Part shown: one piece after another, positions 55,875 to 64,000 of the stretch
How positions within the stretch are numbered: position 1 is the first letter of the stretch
Layout of the letters: every line of letters begins with the position of its first letter
Assembly (NCBI RefSeq): GCF_017377775.1
Contig: NZ_JAFVLN010000014.1
Coordinates: forward strand, 124,001 to 188,000
Direction of reading: 5' to 3'
Length of the DNA: 64,000 nt
Source of the DNA: Streptomyces sp. VRA16 Mangrove soil
Lineage (GTDB): Bacteria > Actinomycetota > Actinomycetes > Streptomycetales > Streptomycetaceae
The notes under the pieces: model-generated
Database searches by the model: none
Told to the model about the DNA's origin: nothing
The model's input: the letters and a program-made list of their open reading frames with translations, nothing else
Translations under genes and position numbers: made by a program

Positions 55875-57347
55875 CTACGCCTGGGCGGTGCGGGCCACGG
55901 CCGCGATGGCGTCCGCGAGCCGGTCGACGACGGCCGCGGCCTGTTCGTCGGTGATGGTGAGCGGCGGCAGCAGGCGTACGACGCTGGAATGACGGCCGCC
56001 GAGTTCGACGATGAGGCCGCGGTCGAGGCAGGCGTCCCGGACGGCCGCGGCGAGGTGCGGGGCCGCGGGGAGCGGGGCGGCGGAGGCACCCAGGAGCGGA
56101 TCGTCCGCACGGTCGGTCGGGGTCGCTCCGGCGGTCGCAGCCGAGCCGGAGGGCGGGATCGTCTCGGTGGCGCCGGGGTCGACCAGTTCGACGCCGATCA
56201 TCAGGCCGCGGCCCCGGACCTCGCCGACGCAGGGGAACTCCTTGGCCAGGGAGTGGAGTTGGCCGAGCATCCGGGCGCCGAGCTCCGCCGCGCGCGCGGC
56301 GAGACCGTGTTCCCTGACGTACGCCAGCGTGGCGGCGCCCGCGGCCATGGCCAGCTGGTTGCCGCGGAAGGTCCCGGCGTGGGCGCCGGGGCGCCAGACG
56401 TCGAGGTCGTCACGGTAGACGATCACGGCGAGCGGGAGGCTGCCGCCGATCGCCTTGGACAGCACCATCACGTCCGGGACGACGCCGCTGTGCTCCACGG
56501 CCCAGAAGGTGCCGGTCCTGCCGACTCCGGTCTGCACCTCGTCGGCGATCAGCGGGATCGACCGCTCCTCGGTGATCGACCGCATCCGGCGCAGCCAGGC
56601 GTCGGGGGCGGGGAGTACGCCGCCCTCGCCCTGCACCGGCTCCAGGATCATCCCGGCGGGCCGCGGCACCCCGGACTTGGTGTCGTCGAGCAGGGACGCG
56701 GTCCAGCGGGCGGCGAGTTCGGCGCCGCGGGGTCCGCCGATGCCGAACGGGCAGCGGTAGTCCTGGGGATAGGGCAGGCGCGTGACGCGGACGTCCTGTG
56801 CGCCGCCGGACGCTTCGAGCGCCCCCGCGGTCATGCCGTGGTACGCGCCGGTGAAGGCGAGGAGACCGGAGCGGCCGGTCGCGGTGCGGACCAGTTTCAG
56901 GGCGGCCTCGACCGCGTCCGTCCCGGCCGGGCCGCAGAACTGGATGCGGGCCCGGTCGGCGAAGGCGGGCGGCAGGGTGCCGAAGAGTTCGGTGGTGAAG
57001 GCGTCCTTCACCGGCGTGGCCAGGTCGAGGACGTGCAGGGGCGCGCCCGAGTCGAGGACCTTGCGGATGGCTTCCAGGACCACGGGGTGGTTGTGGCCGA
57101 GCGCGAGCGTCCCCGCTCCGGAGAGGCAGTCCAGATAGCGGCGGCCGTCGGCGCCCTCGATGGTGAGCCCGCGGGCGCGCACCGGCACGATCGGCAGCGA
57201 CCGCGCATAGGTGCGCGCCGCCGACTCCCGCGCGGACTGGCGGCGCAGGATCCCCTCGTGCGCGCCGCTGTCGCCCGCGGCGCTCGCGCGCGCCTCCCCC
57301 TCGTACGGGGCGGGTACCGTCACGGACGCAGAATCGGTCACGGCCAC
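55875..57347 (-). CDS. Class III aminotransferase (diaminobutyrate--2-oxoglutarate type)
   Basis: A 490-residue PLP enzyme. The catalytic Lys is in MVLSKAIGGSLPLAV, the Asp holding the PLP ring in LIADEVQTGVGRTG, and the phosphate site near GPAGTDAVEAALKLVR. It matches RhbA/DABA aminotransferases that make L-2,4-diaminobutyrate from aspartate semialdehyde. A low-complexity insert (about 405-440) separates the C-terminal domain. GTG 57347 is chosen for its GGGAGG ribosome site; a second GTG is two codons in. First gene of the siderophore operon. A companion decarboxylase and N-hydroxylase are not in the window. Confidence 0.9.
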   Translation of the reverse strand: MAVTDSASVTVPAPYEGEARASAAGDSGAHEGILRRQSARESAARTYARSLPIVPVRARGLTIEGADGRRYLDCLSGAGTLALGHNHPVVLEAIRKVLDSGAPLHVLDLATPVKDAFTTELFGTLPPAFADRARIQFCGPAGTDAVEAALKLVRTATGRSGLLAFTGAYHGMTAGALEASGGAQDVRVTRLPYPQDYRCPFGIGGPRGAELAARWTASLLDDTKSGVPRPAGMILEPVQGEGGVLPAPDAWLRRMRSITEERSIPLIADEVQTGVGRTGTFWAVEHSGVVPDVMVLSKAIGGSLPLAVIVYRDDLDVWRPGAHAGTFRGNQLAMAAGAATLAYVREHGLAARAAELGARMLGQLHSLAKEFPCVGEVRGRGLMIGVELVDPGATETIPPSGSAATAGATPTDRADDPLLGASAAPLPAAPHLAAAVRDACLDRGLIVELGGRHSSVVRLLPPLTITDEQAAAVVDRLADAIAAVARTAQA

Positions 57348-57867
57348 GGCTGTTGGTCCTCCCGCTGGATACACGTCGATGCACGGCCGACCTGGTGCGT
57401 CGGCACGTCGGTGGGCGGGGCGAGTCGCCGTACGACGTCGCGTACAGAACGCGTCGTACATCCGGGTGGTTCGTGGACTGAACACCGGATGCGGTTCCCC
57501 CGTACGTATCAACGACGGCTCGTCCGCGGAAACACGGGTCGGGCACGGACTCATGACGAGACCTTTGCCGATCGGGTGCCGATCGGATGCCGGCCGTGTG
57601 CCGACCGCGGCCCGACAACGCCGGACCCCGAGCCGTCTCCCCGGTCCGCCTCCCCAGCCCGCGTCCGGGGAACGAGGTGTCATAACGATCCGTGGGACCA
57701 GCAAGATCCCTCCGTGACGTAACCGTTGCGGTTCCGTCGGTCGTCCCGGACGGCATCGGCATAGTGTGGGGTGCCGTTCGGCGGCGGAGGGGACGGCGGA
57801 GCACGTCGTCCGTCCACCGCACGCGTACGGCAGCACAACCATCTCGAAGCCCAGGGGGATTCACGAC
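57348..57867. promoter_or_regulatory. Divergent region ahead of the siderophore operon, with inverted repeat
   Basis: 520 bases without a supported gene. An inverted repeat GTACGACG (57430-57437) / CGTCGTAC (57452-57459) lies about 85-110 bp upstream of the aminotransferase start and could be an operator. No TTAGGTTAGG-type iron box is visible. At 57758-57777 is a box (GGCATAGTGTGGGGTGCCGT) shared with the next protease gene's upstream region. Confidence 0.4.
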
Positions 57868-59088
57868 ATGCGACCCATACGCCCACTGTTCGCCGCTCGT
57901 CGCGCACGGAGTGCGCGCGGCAGAACGGCCCCTGTGGCGGCGGCAGTTGCACTCGGCGCGGCGCTCGCCCTGACCGCGACGGCCTGCGGGCCGGGGGACG
58001 ACAACGCGGACGCCAAGGCGTCGGCCTCCGCGTCCGCGGGCAGTGACACGCTCAAGATCCCGGACGACCTCAAGCAGCGCCTCAAGGACCACGGGATCGA
58101 CCTGGACAAGTGGAAGAACGGCGAGTGGAAGAACTGGAGCAAGGACAAGTGGCTGCGTGAGGCGCAGGACTTCGTCAACCCGATCATCGACGGCCTGTGG
58201 GACGCGGGCCGTATGCGGGACGCCGACAAGAACCCGGGCGGCCAGGTCGACGACAACGACCTCTCGGGCGACCAGGGTGTGACGGACCCGGAGCCGAAGC
58301 CCGTGCCGGCGGCGGCCGTTCAGCCCTCGTACCACCAGAACGCCCCGTACGCGGGCAAGTTGGTCTTCGACACTCCTGAGGGCCAGGCGCAGTGCTCGGC
58401 GACCGTGGTCACCGACCCGGCGCACCCCGGCAAGTCGAACCTGGTGTGGACCGCGGGCCACTGTGTGCACGCGGGCAAGAACGGCGGCTGGTACCGCAAC
58501 ATCGCGTTCGTGCCGTCCTACAACGACGCGGGCAAGTCCGCCGACCAGCTGCAGAACGCCACCCGCGAGGAACTCGCTCCGTACGGCGTGTGGTGGGGCG
58601 ACTGGGCGCAGACCTCCGACCAGTGGATCGAGCAGGGCGGTCCGACCGGCGGCGCCGGCGCGTCGTACGACTTCGCCGTGCTGCACGTGAAGCCGGAGAA
58701 GGGCGCGACCACCAAGTCCCTGGAGGAGATCGCCGGAGCCGCGCTCCCGGTGAACTTCAACGCCCCGGCCGTGCCGAAGATCTCGCAGCTGACGGCGAAG
58801 GGGTACCCGGCGGCGCCGCCGTTCGACGGCCAGAAGCTGTTCCAGTGCGCGGACAAGCCGGGCCGGCTCTCGCTGAGCGACACGGACCCGACGATGTACC
58901 GCATCGGCTGCACCATGACCGGCGGTTCGTCCGGTGGCGGCTGGATCGGGCAGGGCTCCGACGGCAAGCCCGCGCTGGTCTCCAACACCTCGATCGGTCC
59001 GGTGACCTCGGGGTGGCTGGCCGGTCCGCGGCTCGGCAAGGAGGCCAAGGCGGTCTACGACTCGGTGAGTCAGAAGTTCGCCAAGTAG
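57868..59088 (+). CDS. Lipoprotein serine protease, chymotrypsin fold (first tandem copy)
   Basis: A 406-residue exported lipoprotein: basic N-terminus, hydrophobic core and lipobox LTATAC (Cys40). A Lys/Trp-rich helix follows (DKWKNGEWKNWSKDKW), then a chymotrypsin-like domain with His in WTAGHCVHAG, Asp in YDFAVLHV and Ser in TGGSSGGGW. The Ser loop lacks the trypsin Asp, so specificity differs from the protease at 19817. ATG 57868 with AGGGGG upstream. It is about 60-65% identical by eye to the downstream copy, and a promoter-like box is also shared. Confidence 0.88.
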   Translation: MRPIRPLFAARRARSARGRTAPVAAAVALGAALALTATACGPGDDNADAKASASASAGSDTLKIPDDLKQRLKDHGIDLDKWKNGEWKNWSKDKWLREAQDFVNPIIDGLWDAGRMRDADKNPGGQVDDNDLSGDQGVTDPEPKPVPAAAVQPSYHQNAPYAGKLVFDTPEGQAQCSATVVTDPAHPGKSNLVWTAGHCVHAGKNGGWYRNIAFVPSYNDAGKSADQLQNATREELAPYGVWWGDWAQTSDQWIEQGGPTGGAGASYDFAVLHVKPEKGATTKSLEEIAGAALPVNFNAPAVPKISQLTAKGYPAAPPFDGQKLFQCADKPGRLSLSDTDPTMYRIGCTMTGGSSGGGWIGQGSDGKPALVSNTSIGPVTSGWLAGPRLGKEAKAVYDSVSQKFAK

Positions 59089-59174
59089 CCGCGGGGTCCG
59101 GGCGGTTGTGACCCGGTCGGTGGCGGGGTGCGGAAATCTTCACCACCCCGCCGCCGTTCGTCCTCAACCCCACA

Positions 59175-59192
59175 GGCATAGTGGGGTGCCGT
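59175..59192 (+). promoter_or_regulatory. Duplicated promoter-like box
   Basis: GGCATAGTGGGGTGCCGT, the same as 57758-57777 apart from a two-base deletion. Each lies 110-150 bp before a paralogous protease start; CATAGT may be a -10 element. Confidence 0.45.
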
Positions 59193-59326
59193 GTCCTCAT
59201 GGCCGGCGCACAGGTTCCGGCCCCGGAGTGACACGCTCATGACAGCGGTACGCGCACCTGCGCCGCGCCGCACGCTTTCCATCAGGCCGTCGAGGCCTTC
59301 AGGTTTCCATCGGGGGTACACGCAGC

Positions 59327-60526
59327 ATGCGTTCCACACGTCCGTCCGCCGCGCGCGGCCGCAACCGGCGTTCGCTGATCGCCGCGACCGGTCTCGCCGC
59401 GGCCCTGGCGCTGACCGCCACCGCCTGCAACGGCGACAAGGGCGACGCGGCCGGGGACAAGCCGGCCGCCACCACCTCGCAGGGCGCCGACACCGGCGCG
59501 AAGCTGCCGGGGGACATCGCCGACAAGCTCAAGGAGCACGGCATCGACCCCGACAAGTGGAAGGGCGGGGCCTGGAAGAACTGGAACAAGGACGACTGGC
59601 TGCGTGAGGCGAAGGACTTCGTCAACCCGGTCATCGACGGTCTGTGGAAGCCGGAGCGGATGAAGTCCGCGAAGGACCCGAACAAGACGGTCCAGTCGAA
59701 GGACTACGCGAGCGACCAGGGCGTCACCGATCCGGAGCCCGAGCCGGTGAAGGCGGAGCCCGAGAAGACGCCGTACCACGAGAACGCGGCCCCGGTGGGC
59801 AAGGTCTTCTTCGACTCCCCCGAGGGTTCGATGGTCTGCTCCGGCACCGTCGTGAAGGACCCGGCGCACCCCGGCAAGTCCAACCTGGTGTGGACCGCGG
59901 GCCACTGCGTGCACGCGGGCAAGAACGGCGGCTGGTACCGCAACATCACCTTCGTGCCGTCCTACAACGACCTCGGCAAGTCCGCCTCCCAGCTGCAGAA
60001 CGCGACGCAGCAGGAGGTCGCGCCGTACGGCACGTACTGGGCGGACTGGGTGTCCACCTCGAACGAGTGGATCAATGACGGCGGTCCGACGGGCGGCGCG
60101 GGCGCCCCGTACGACTTCGCGGTCCTGCACGTGAAGCCGGAGCAGGGCACCAAGTCCCTGGAGGAGACCGTCGGCAACGCGCTGACCGTGGACTTCTCGG
60201 CGCCGTCCGTGCCGTCGGTCGGCTCGATGGGCGCCTGGGGCTACCCGGCCGCGCCGCCCTACGACGGTCTGCTCATGCACAAGTGCATCGACCGGCCCGG
60301 CCGGCTCTCGCTCGGCTCCGGCCTGCCGACGATGTACCGCATCGGCTGCACGATGACGGGTGGTTCGTCGGGCGGCGGCTGGTTCCGCGTCCGTGACGGC
60401 AAGACCGTCCTCATCTCGAACACGTCGATCGGCCCGGCCGAGAACACCTGGCTCGCCGGACCGCAGCTGGGCTCCGAGGCCCAGCAGGTCTTCGACACGA
60501 TGAGTGAGAAGTACGGCAGCCAGTAA
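59327..60526 (+). CDS. Lipoprotein serine protease, chymotrypsin fold (second tandem copy)
   Basis: A 399-residue paralogue of the preceding gene. Lipobox LTATAC (Cys34), Lys/Trp-rich helix DKWKGGAWKNWNKDDW, then the same triad: His in WTAGHCVHAG, Asp in YDFAVLHV, Ser in TGGSSGGGW. Differences concentrate in the linker (about 40-65 and 120-150) and in surface loops. The pair arose by tandem duplication including the upstream box. Both are followed by a single strong terminator. Confidence 0.9.
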   Translation: MRSTRPSAARGRNRRSLIAATGLAAALALTATACNGDKGDAAGDKPAATTSQGADTGAKLPGDIADKLKEHGIDPDKWKGGAWKNWNKDDWLREAKDFVNPVIDGLWKPERMKSAKDPNKTVQSKDYASDQGVTDPEPEPVKAEPEKTPYHENAAPVGKVFFDSPEGSMVCSGTVVKDPAHPGKSNLVWTAGHCVHAGKNGGWYRNITFVPSYNDLGKSASQLQNATQQEVAPYGTYWADWVSTSNEWINDGGPTGGAGAPYDFAVLHVKPEQGTKSLEETVGNALTVDFSAPSVPSVGSMGAWGYPAAPPYDGLLMHKCIDRPGRLSLGSGLPTMYRIGCTMTGGSSGGGWFRVRDGKTVLISNTSIGPAENTWLAGPQLGSEAQQVFDTMSEKYGSQ

Positions 60527-60540
60527 GGCCGGTTGCACAA

Positions 60541-60581
60541 GAAGGGGCCCGCCCCGGTCGATGACCGGGGCGGGCCCCTTC
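60541..60581. terminator. Strong convergent terminator
   Basis: 19-bp perfect arms (60541-60559 and 60563-60581) with a 3-nt loop GAT, between the second protease (+) and hflX (-). Confidence 0.85.
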
Positions 60582-60607
60582 TCATGTACTGCCGGTGGAG
60601 GCCGGCG

Positions 60608-62104
60608 TCAGTGCGCGGCCGCCGCGGGAACGAACGACGAGAACTCCGCCGCCAGTTCCTCGTGGACGCGCGCCTTGAGCAGGGTGCCCTCCGCGGTGTG
60701 CTCCTCGGAGATCACCTCGCCCTCGCTGTGCGCCCGCGCGACGAGCTTGCCCTGCGTGTACGGCACGAGGACCTCGATCTCGACCTCGGGCCGCGGCAGT
60801 TCGGCGTCGATGAGCGCGAGGAGCTCCTCGATGCCGGCGCCGGTGCGGGCCGAGACGGCGATCGCGTGCTTCTCGTTGCGCAGCAGGCGCTGCAGGACCA
60901 GCGGGTCCGCCGCGTCCGCCTTGTTGATCACCACGATCTCCGGTACGTCGGTGGCGCCGACGTCCCGGATCACCTCGCGCACGGCGGCGAGCTGCTCCTC
61001 GGGCACCGGGTGCGAACCGTCGACCACGTGCAGGATCAGGTCGGAGTCGCCGACCTCCTCCATCGTGGAGCGGAACGCCTCGACGAGGTGGTGCGGCAGG
61101 TGCCGGACGAAGCCGACCGTGTCGGCCAGCGTGTACAGGCGACCGCTCGGCGTCTCGGCCCGGCGCACGGTCGGGTCGAGGGTGGCGAACAGTGCGTTCT
61201 CCACCAGGACGCCCGCGCCCGTGAGGCGGTTGAGCAGCGAGGACTTGCCCGCGTTCGTGTACCCGGCGATGGCGACCGAGGGCACCTTGTTGCGCTTGCG
61301 CTCCTGGCGCTTGATGTCGCGGCCCGTCTTCATCTCCGCGATCTCACGGCGCATCTTCGCCATCTTCTCGCGGATCCGTCGCCGGTCCGTCTCGATCTTG
61401 GTCTCACCGGGACCACGGGTGGCCATGCCGCCACCGCCGCCGCCACCCATCTGCCGGGAGAGCGACTGACCCCAGCCGCGCAGGCGCGGCAGCATGTACT
61501 GCATCTGCGCGAGCGCGACCTGCGCCTTGCCCTCTCGGGACTTGGCGTGCTGGGCGAAGATGTCGAGGATCAGGGCGGTCCGGTCGACCACCTTGACCTT
61601 GACGACGTCTTCGAGGTGGATGAGCTGGCCGGGGCTGAGCTCACCGTCGCACACGACGGTGTCGGCTCCGGTTTCGAGGACGATGTCGCGCAGTTCCAGG
61701 GCCTTGCCGGAGCCGATGTACGTCGCCGCGTCGGGCTTGTCCCGGCGCTGGATGACGCCGTCGAGCACCAGCGCGCCCGCCGTCTCGGCGAGGGCGGCCA
61801 GCTCCGCGAGGGAGTTCTCCGCGTCGTGCACCGTGCCGGACGTCCACACGCCGACGAGGACGACGCGCTCCAGGCGGAGCTGTCGGTACTCGACCTCGGT
61901 GACGTCCTCGAGCTCCGTGGACAGACCGGCGACACGGCGCAGTGCCGCGCGCTCGGAACGGTCGTACTGATCACCGTCCCGGTCCGCGTCGATCTCTTGG
62001 CTCCAGGCGACGTCCTCTTCCATCAGGGCATCGGCCCGAAGACCTTCGGTGTAGTTCTGCGCGAAGCTCTGCGCGTCCTGGGAAGGGGAAGAAGAGGAGG
62101 TCAT
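60608..62104 (-). CDS. hflX: Ribosome-associated GTPase HflX
   Basis: A 498-residue GTPase that binds and splits stalled 70S ribosomes. An N-terminal extension of about 75 residues, the HflX N-domain (ALVLDGVIQRRDKPDAATYIGSGKALEL), a coiled linker with GGGGGGMATRGPGETKIETDRRRI, then the G domain: GYTNAGKSSLLNRL (G1), DTVGFVRHLP (G3), NKAD (G4) and VSARTG (G5). ATG 62104 has an AAGGA site; a GTG/ATG frame extends to 62149. Monocistronic between two terminator-like regions. Confidence 0.95.
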   Translation of the reverse strand: MTSSSSPSQDAQSFAQNYTEGLRADALMEEDVAWSQEIDADRDGDQYDRSERAALRRVAGLSTELEDVTEVEYRQLRLERVVLVGVWTSGTVHDAENSLAELAALAETAGALVLDGVIQRRDKPDAATYIGSGKALELRDIVLETGADTVVCDGELSPGQLIHLEDVVKVKVVDRTALILDIFAQHAKSREGKAQVALAQMQYMLPRLRGWGQSLSRQMGGGGGGGMATRGPGETKIETDRRRIREKMAKMRREIAEMKTGRDIKRQERKRNKVPSVAIAGYTNAGKSSLLNRLTGAGVLVENALFATLDPTVRRAETPSGRLYTLADTVGFVRHLPHHLVEAFRSTMEEVGDSDLILHVVDGSHPVPEEQLAAVREVIRDVGATDVPEIVVINKADAADPLVLQRLLRNEKHAIAVSARTGAGIEELLALIDAELPRPEVEIEVLVPYTQGKLVARAHSEGEVISEEHTAEGTLLKARVHEELAAEFSSFVPAAAAH

Positions 62105-62278
62105 TGGATCCTTTACGTCGCTGGGGTTCGGGATGGTCTCGTACGTCACAACGCTCGGGCCGTCCCCGGGATTCCCGGCCGGCCCGCGCCGTCAGCCTGA
62201 AGATGGTCGCACGGGACGGGCCGTCTCGTCATCCGGGTTATTTCCCGCGCCGGGCGGGCCGAAGCCCCCGGGAGGGCG

Positions 62279-63748
62279 CTATTTCCGTGCCCTCTGTGCC
62301 GCCTGCGTCTTCCAGTCCGGGTGACCGGGCATCGGCGGGGTCTTCTTCCCGTACAGCCAGGCGTGGAAGAAGCCGCTCAGATCGCGCCCGGCCACGCGCG
62401 AGGCGAGGGCGGTGAAGTCCGCGGTGGTGGCCGTCGCGTCACGGTGCGTGCTGACCCACTCCCGCTCGACGCGCTCGAACTTCTCCTTGCCGATCTCCTG
62501 GCGCAGCGCGTACAGGACGAGCGCGCTGCCGTCGTAGACGACCGGGCGGAAGATGCTGATCTTCTGGCCGGGCTCGGGGGCCTTGGGAGCAGCCGGCGGC
62601 CCCCCTGAGGCGCGCCAGGCGTCGGAGTCGCGGTAGGCGTTGCGCATCCGCGTCTCCATCGGCCGGTCCGCCTTCTCCTGCGCGTACAGGGCCTCGTACC
62701 AGGTGGCGTGCCCTTCGTTGAGCCACAGGTCGGACCAGGTGTGCGGGCTGACGCTGTCGCCGAACCACTGGTGGGCGAGCTCGTGCACCATGATCGATTC
62801 GACGTACCACTTGGGGTACTCCTTGCGCGTGAACACCTCTCTCTCGAAGAGAGAGAGGGTCTGCGTCTCCAGTTCGAAGCCGGTGGTGGCTCCGGCGATC
62901 AGCACCCCGTAGTTCTCGAAGGGGTAGGGGCCGATCTTGTTCTCCATCCAGGCGAGCTGCGCGGGCGTCTTGTCGACCCACGGCTTGAGCGCCTCGATGT
63001 CCTTGGTGGGCACGACGTGGCGGACGGGGAGGCCGTGCGGCCCCTGCTGGTGGAGCACGGTGGAGCGGCCGATGGAGACCTGCGCCAGCTCGGTGGCCAT
63101 GGGGTGGGCGGTGCGGTAGATCCAGCCGGTGGCCGTGTCGGTCCTGGCCTGCGCGACGGGCCGCCCGTTGGCGACCGCCGTGTACGCCTTCGGCGCCTTG
63201 ATGCGGAAGGTGAACATGGCCTTGTCGGCGGGGTGGTCGTTGCACGGGAACACCCGGTGCGCGGCGTCCGCCTGGTTGGCCATGACGAGACCGTCGTCGG
63301 TGCGCACCCAGCCCACTTCGGTGTCCTTGTCGGGCATCGGGTCGCTGGTGTGCCGCACGGTGATCCGCAGCGGCGTCCCGGCCAGGACGGGCTGCGCGGG
63401 CGTCACGACCAGGTCCTCGCCGCCGGTCGCGAAGTCCGCGGGGGCGCCGTTGACCTCCACCGAGCGCACGGTGCCGTGCGAGAAGTCGAGGTTGACCCGG
63501 TCGAGCCGGGAGGTGGCGGTGGCGTCGATCCGGGTGACCGCGTCCAGGGGTTTGCTGTTGTCGCCCTTGTACGTGAAGGAGATGTCGTACGCGCGCACGT
63601 CGTACCCGGGGTTCCCCAGGTACGGGAAGAGCCGGTCGCCGATGCCGAGCGGCGTGGCGGGCCGGGGCGCGGCCGCGGCGAGCAGCGCGACGGAGGCACC
63701 GGCGGCGAGCAGCGCGCCGGTGCGGGAGGTTCGGGAGCTGAGCAGCAT
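62279..63748 (-). CDS. Secreted M1-family metallopeptidase
   Basis: A 489-residue exported zinc aminopeptidase. A signal peptide (about 1-30), a beta N-domain (YDVRAYDISFTYKGDNS) and the catalytic domain with HELAHQWFGDSVSPHTWSDLWLNEG: HExxH plus a Glu 18 residues later. In place of the usual GAMEN there is TTGFELETQ. It ends without the large C-terminal helical domain of PepN, so it is of the short extracellular type. ATG 63748. It is next to a RelA/SpoT gene but with an 80-base gap. Confidence 0.93.
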   Translation of the reverse strand: MLLSSRTSRTGALLAAGASVALLAAAAPRPATPLGIGDRLFPYLGNPGYDVRAYDISFTYKGDNSKPLDAVTRIDATATSRLDRVNLDFSHGTVRSVEVNGAPADFATGGEDLVVTPAQPVLAGTPLRITVRHTSDPMPDKDTEVGWVRTDDGLVMANQADAAHRVFPCNDHPADKAMFTFRIKAPKAYTAVANGRPVAQARTDTATGWIYRTAHPMATELAQVSIGRSTVLHQQGPHGLPVRHVVPTKDIEALKPWVDKTPAQLAWMENKIGPYPFENYGVLIAGATTGFELETQTLSLFEREVFTRKEYPKWYVESIMVHELAHQWFGDSVSPHTWSDLWLNEGHATWYEALYAQEKADRPMETRMRNAYRDSDAWRASGGPPAAPKAPEPGQKISIFRPVVYDGSALVLYALRQEIGKEKFERVEREWVSTHRDATATTADFTALASRVAGRDLSGFFHAWLYGKKTPPMPGHPDWKTQAAQRARK

Positions 63749-63825
63749 GAACTACGGCTATCAGCGCACCCCCGCCGGGTGGTGCGGCACACGCCGCACC
63801 CACTCGAACGAGACCCCCCGGCGTC

Positions 63826-64000
63826 CTACAGGGCGCCCGCCGCGGCGTGCTGGGCGCGCCCGACGTCGTACACCCCCGGCACGTTGCGCATCGCCCGCAT
63901 GACGCCCTGGAGGTGCGAGGAACCCGGGAGCTGGAGCGTGTACGTGTGCCGGACGCGGCCCTGCGCGGGCGGTTCGACGGTCGCCGAGATGATGGCGACG
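63826..64000 (-). CDS. RelA/SpoT-family protein, C-terminal ACT domain only
   Basis: Only the last 57 codons are in the window: VAIISATVEPPAQGRVRHTY, then LQLPGSSHLQGVMRAMRNVPGVYDVGRA. This is the C-terminal ACT domain typical of long RelA/SpoT homologues that make or hydrolyse (p)ppGpp. The rest is beyond the right edge. The position fits the rshA-type gene I recall near this locus in S. coelicolor. Confidence 0.75.
   Translation of the reverse strand, partial: VAIISATVEPPAQGRVRHTYTLQLPGSSHLQGVMRAMRNVPGVYDVGRAQHAAAGAL

Noticed and set aside
57348..57867. Iron box ahead of the siderophore operon
   Set aside because: I looked for TTAGGTTAGGCTAACCTAA-like sequence on both strands here and in the other gaps of the cluster and saw none.

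Overview
The window is high-GC (about 70%) actinobacterial chromosome and almost certainly Streptomyces. Evidence: third-position GC bias, many GTG/TTG starts, the Ala/Lys-rich N-terminus of the principal sigma factor HrdB, an adjacent WhiH sporulation regulator, class II nrdR-nrdJ, and many Streptomyces-type DUF proteins. From memory (no search was run) the order resembles the S. coelicolor region from about SCO5832 down to SCO5794, in reverse. I see no insertion sequence, prophage, CRISPR array or integrase; this looks like conserved chromosome with a few accessory functions.

Layout. 1-2 kb: truncated CobW/G3E GTPase, a DUF6082 protein and two small genes. 2-4.6 kb: divergent citrate synthase pair, one of which carries an N-terminal helix-turn-helix; the shared promoter holds TTGA/TCAA palindromes. 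4.6-5.6 kb: Apd1-type [2Fe-2S] protein with an iron box abutting its start. 5.7-12 kb: CitA/DcuS-type kinase and regulator, a NitT/TauT-type ABC importer, and a second CitB-type regulator without its own kinase. 12-16.8 kb: acetate-type symporter with DUF485 partner, then a NarL-type two-component system with a DUF1453 membrane protein. 16.9-23.7 kb: parE, a small Cys-rich protein, a secreted trypsin, hrdB and whiH (with a WhiG-type promoter). 23.8-30.7 kb: ABC protein with degenerate catalytic residues, NrtR-like Nudix regulator, glycogen-debranching-like protein with a possible 48-residue coupled ORF, DUF4192. 30.8-43.6 kb: RecQ with a C-terminal phosphoribosyltransferase-like domain, rnhB, TetR/MFS efflux pair with two operators, ADP-ribosylglycohydrolase, phosphatase, arylamine N-acetyltransferase, TerD and several unknowns. 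43.6-50.8 kb: a tRNA-like element, nrdJ, nrdR, lexA and a DinG-type helicase. 50.8-57.3 kb: NRPS-independent siderophore cluster (aminotransferase, two IucA/IucC synthetases, acyltransferase). 57.8-64 kb: tandem lipoprotein proteases, hflX, an M1 peptidase and the C-terminal end of a RelA/SpoT protein.

How the parts work together. DNA precursor supply and repair are concentrated here: nrdRJ with two NrdR boxes, lexA with a LexA box, DinG- and RecQ-type helicases, rnhB and parE. Carbon metabolism is represented by two citrate synthases, an acetate-type symporter and citrate/dicarboxylate-type sensors. Iron links the iron-boxed [2Fe-2S] protein and the siderophore cluster, although I see no iron box in the cluster itself. 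The best candidates for undescribed biology are the HTH-citrate synthase switch, the incomplete siderophore pathway, the odd tRNA-like gene beside nrdJ, the degenerate ABC protein next to whiH, and DnaA boxes in the recQ promoter region. All starts and functions were inferred by eye.
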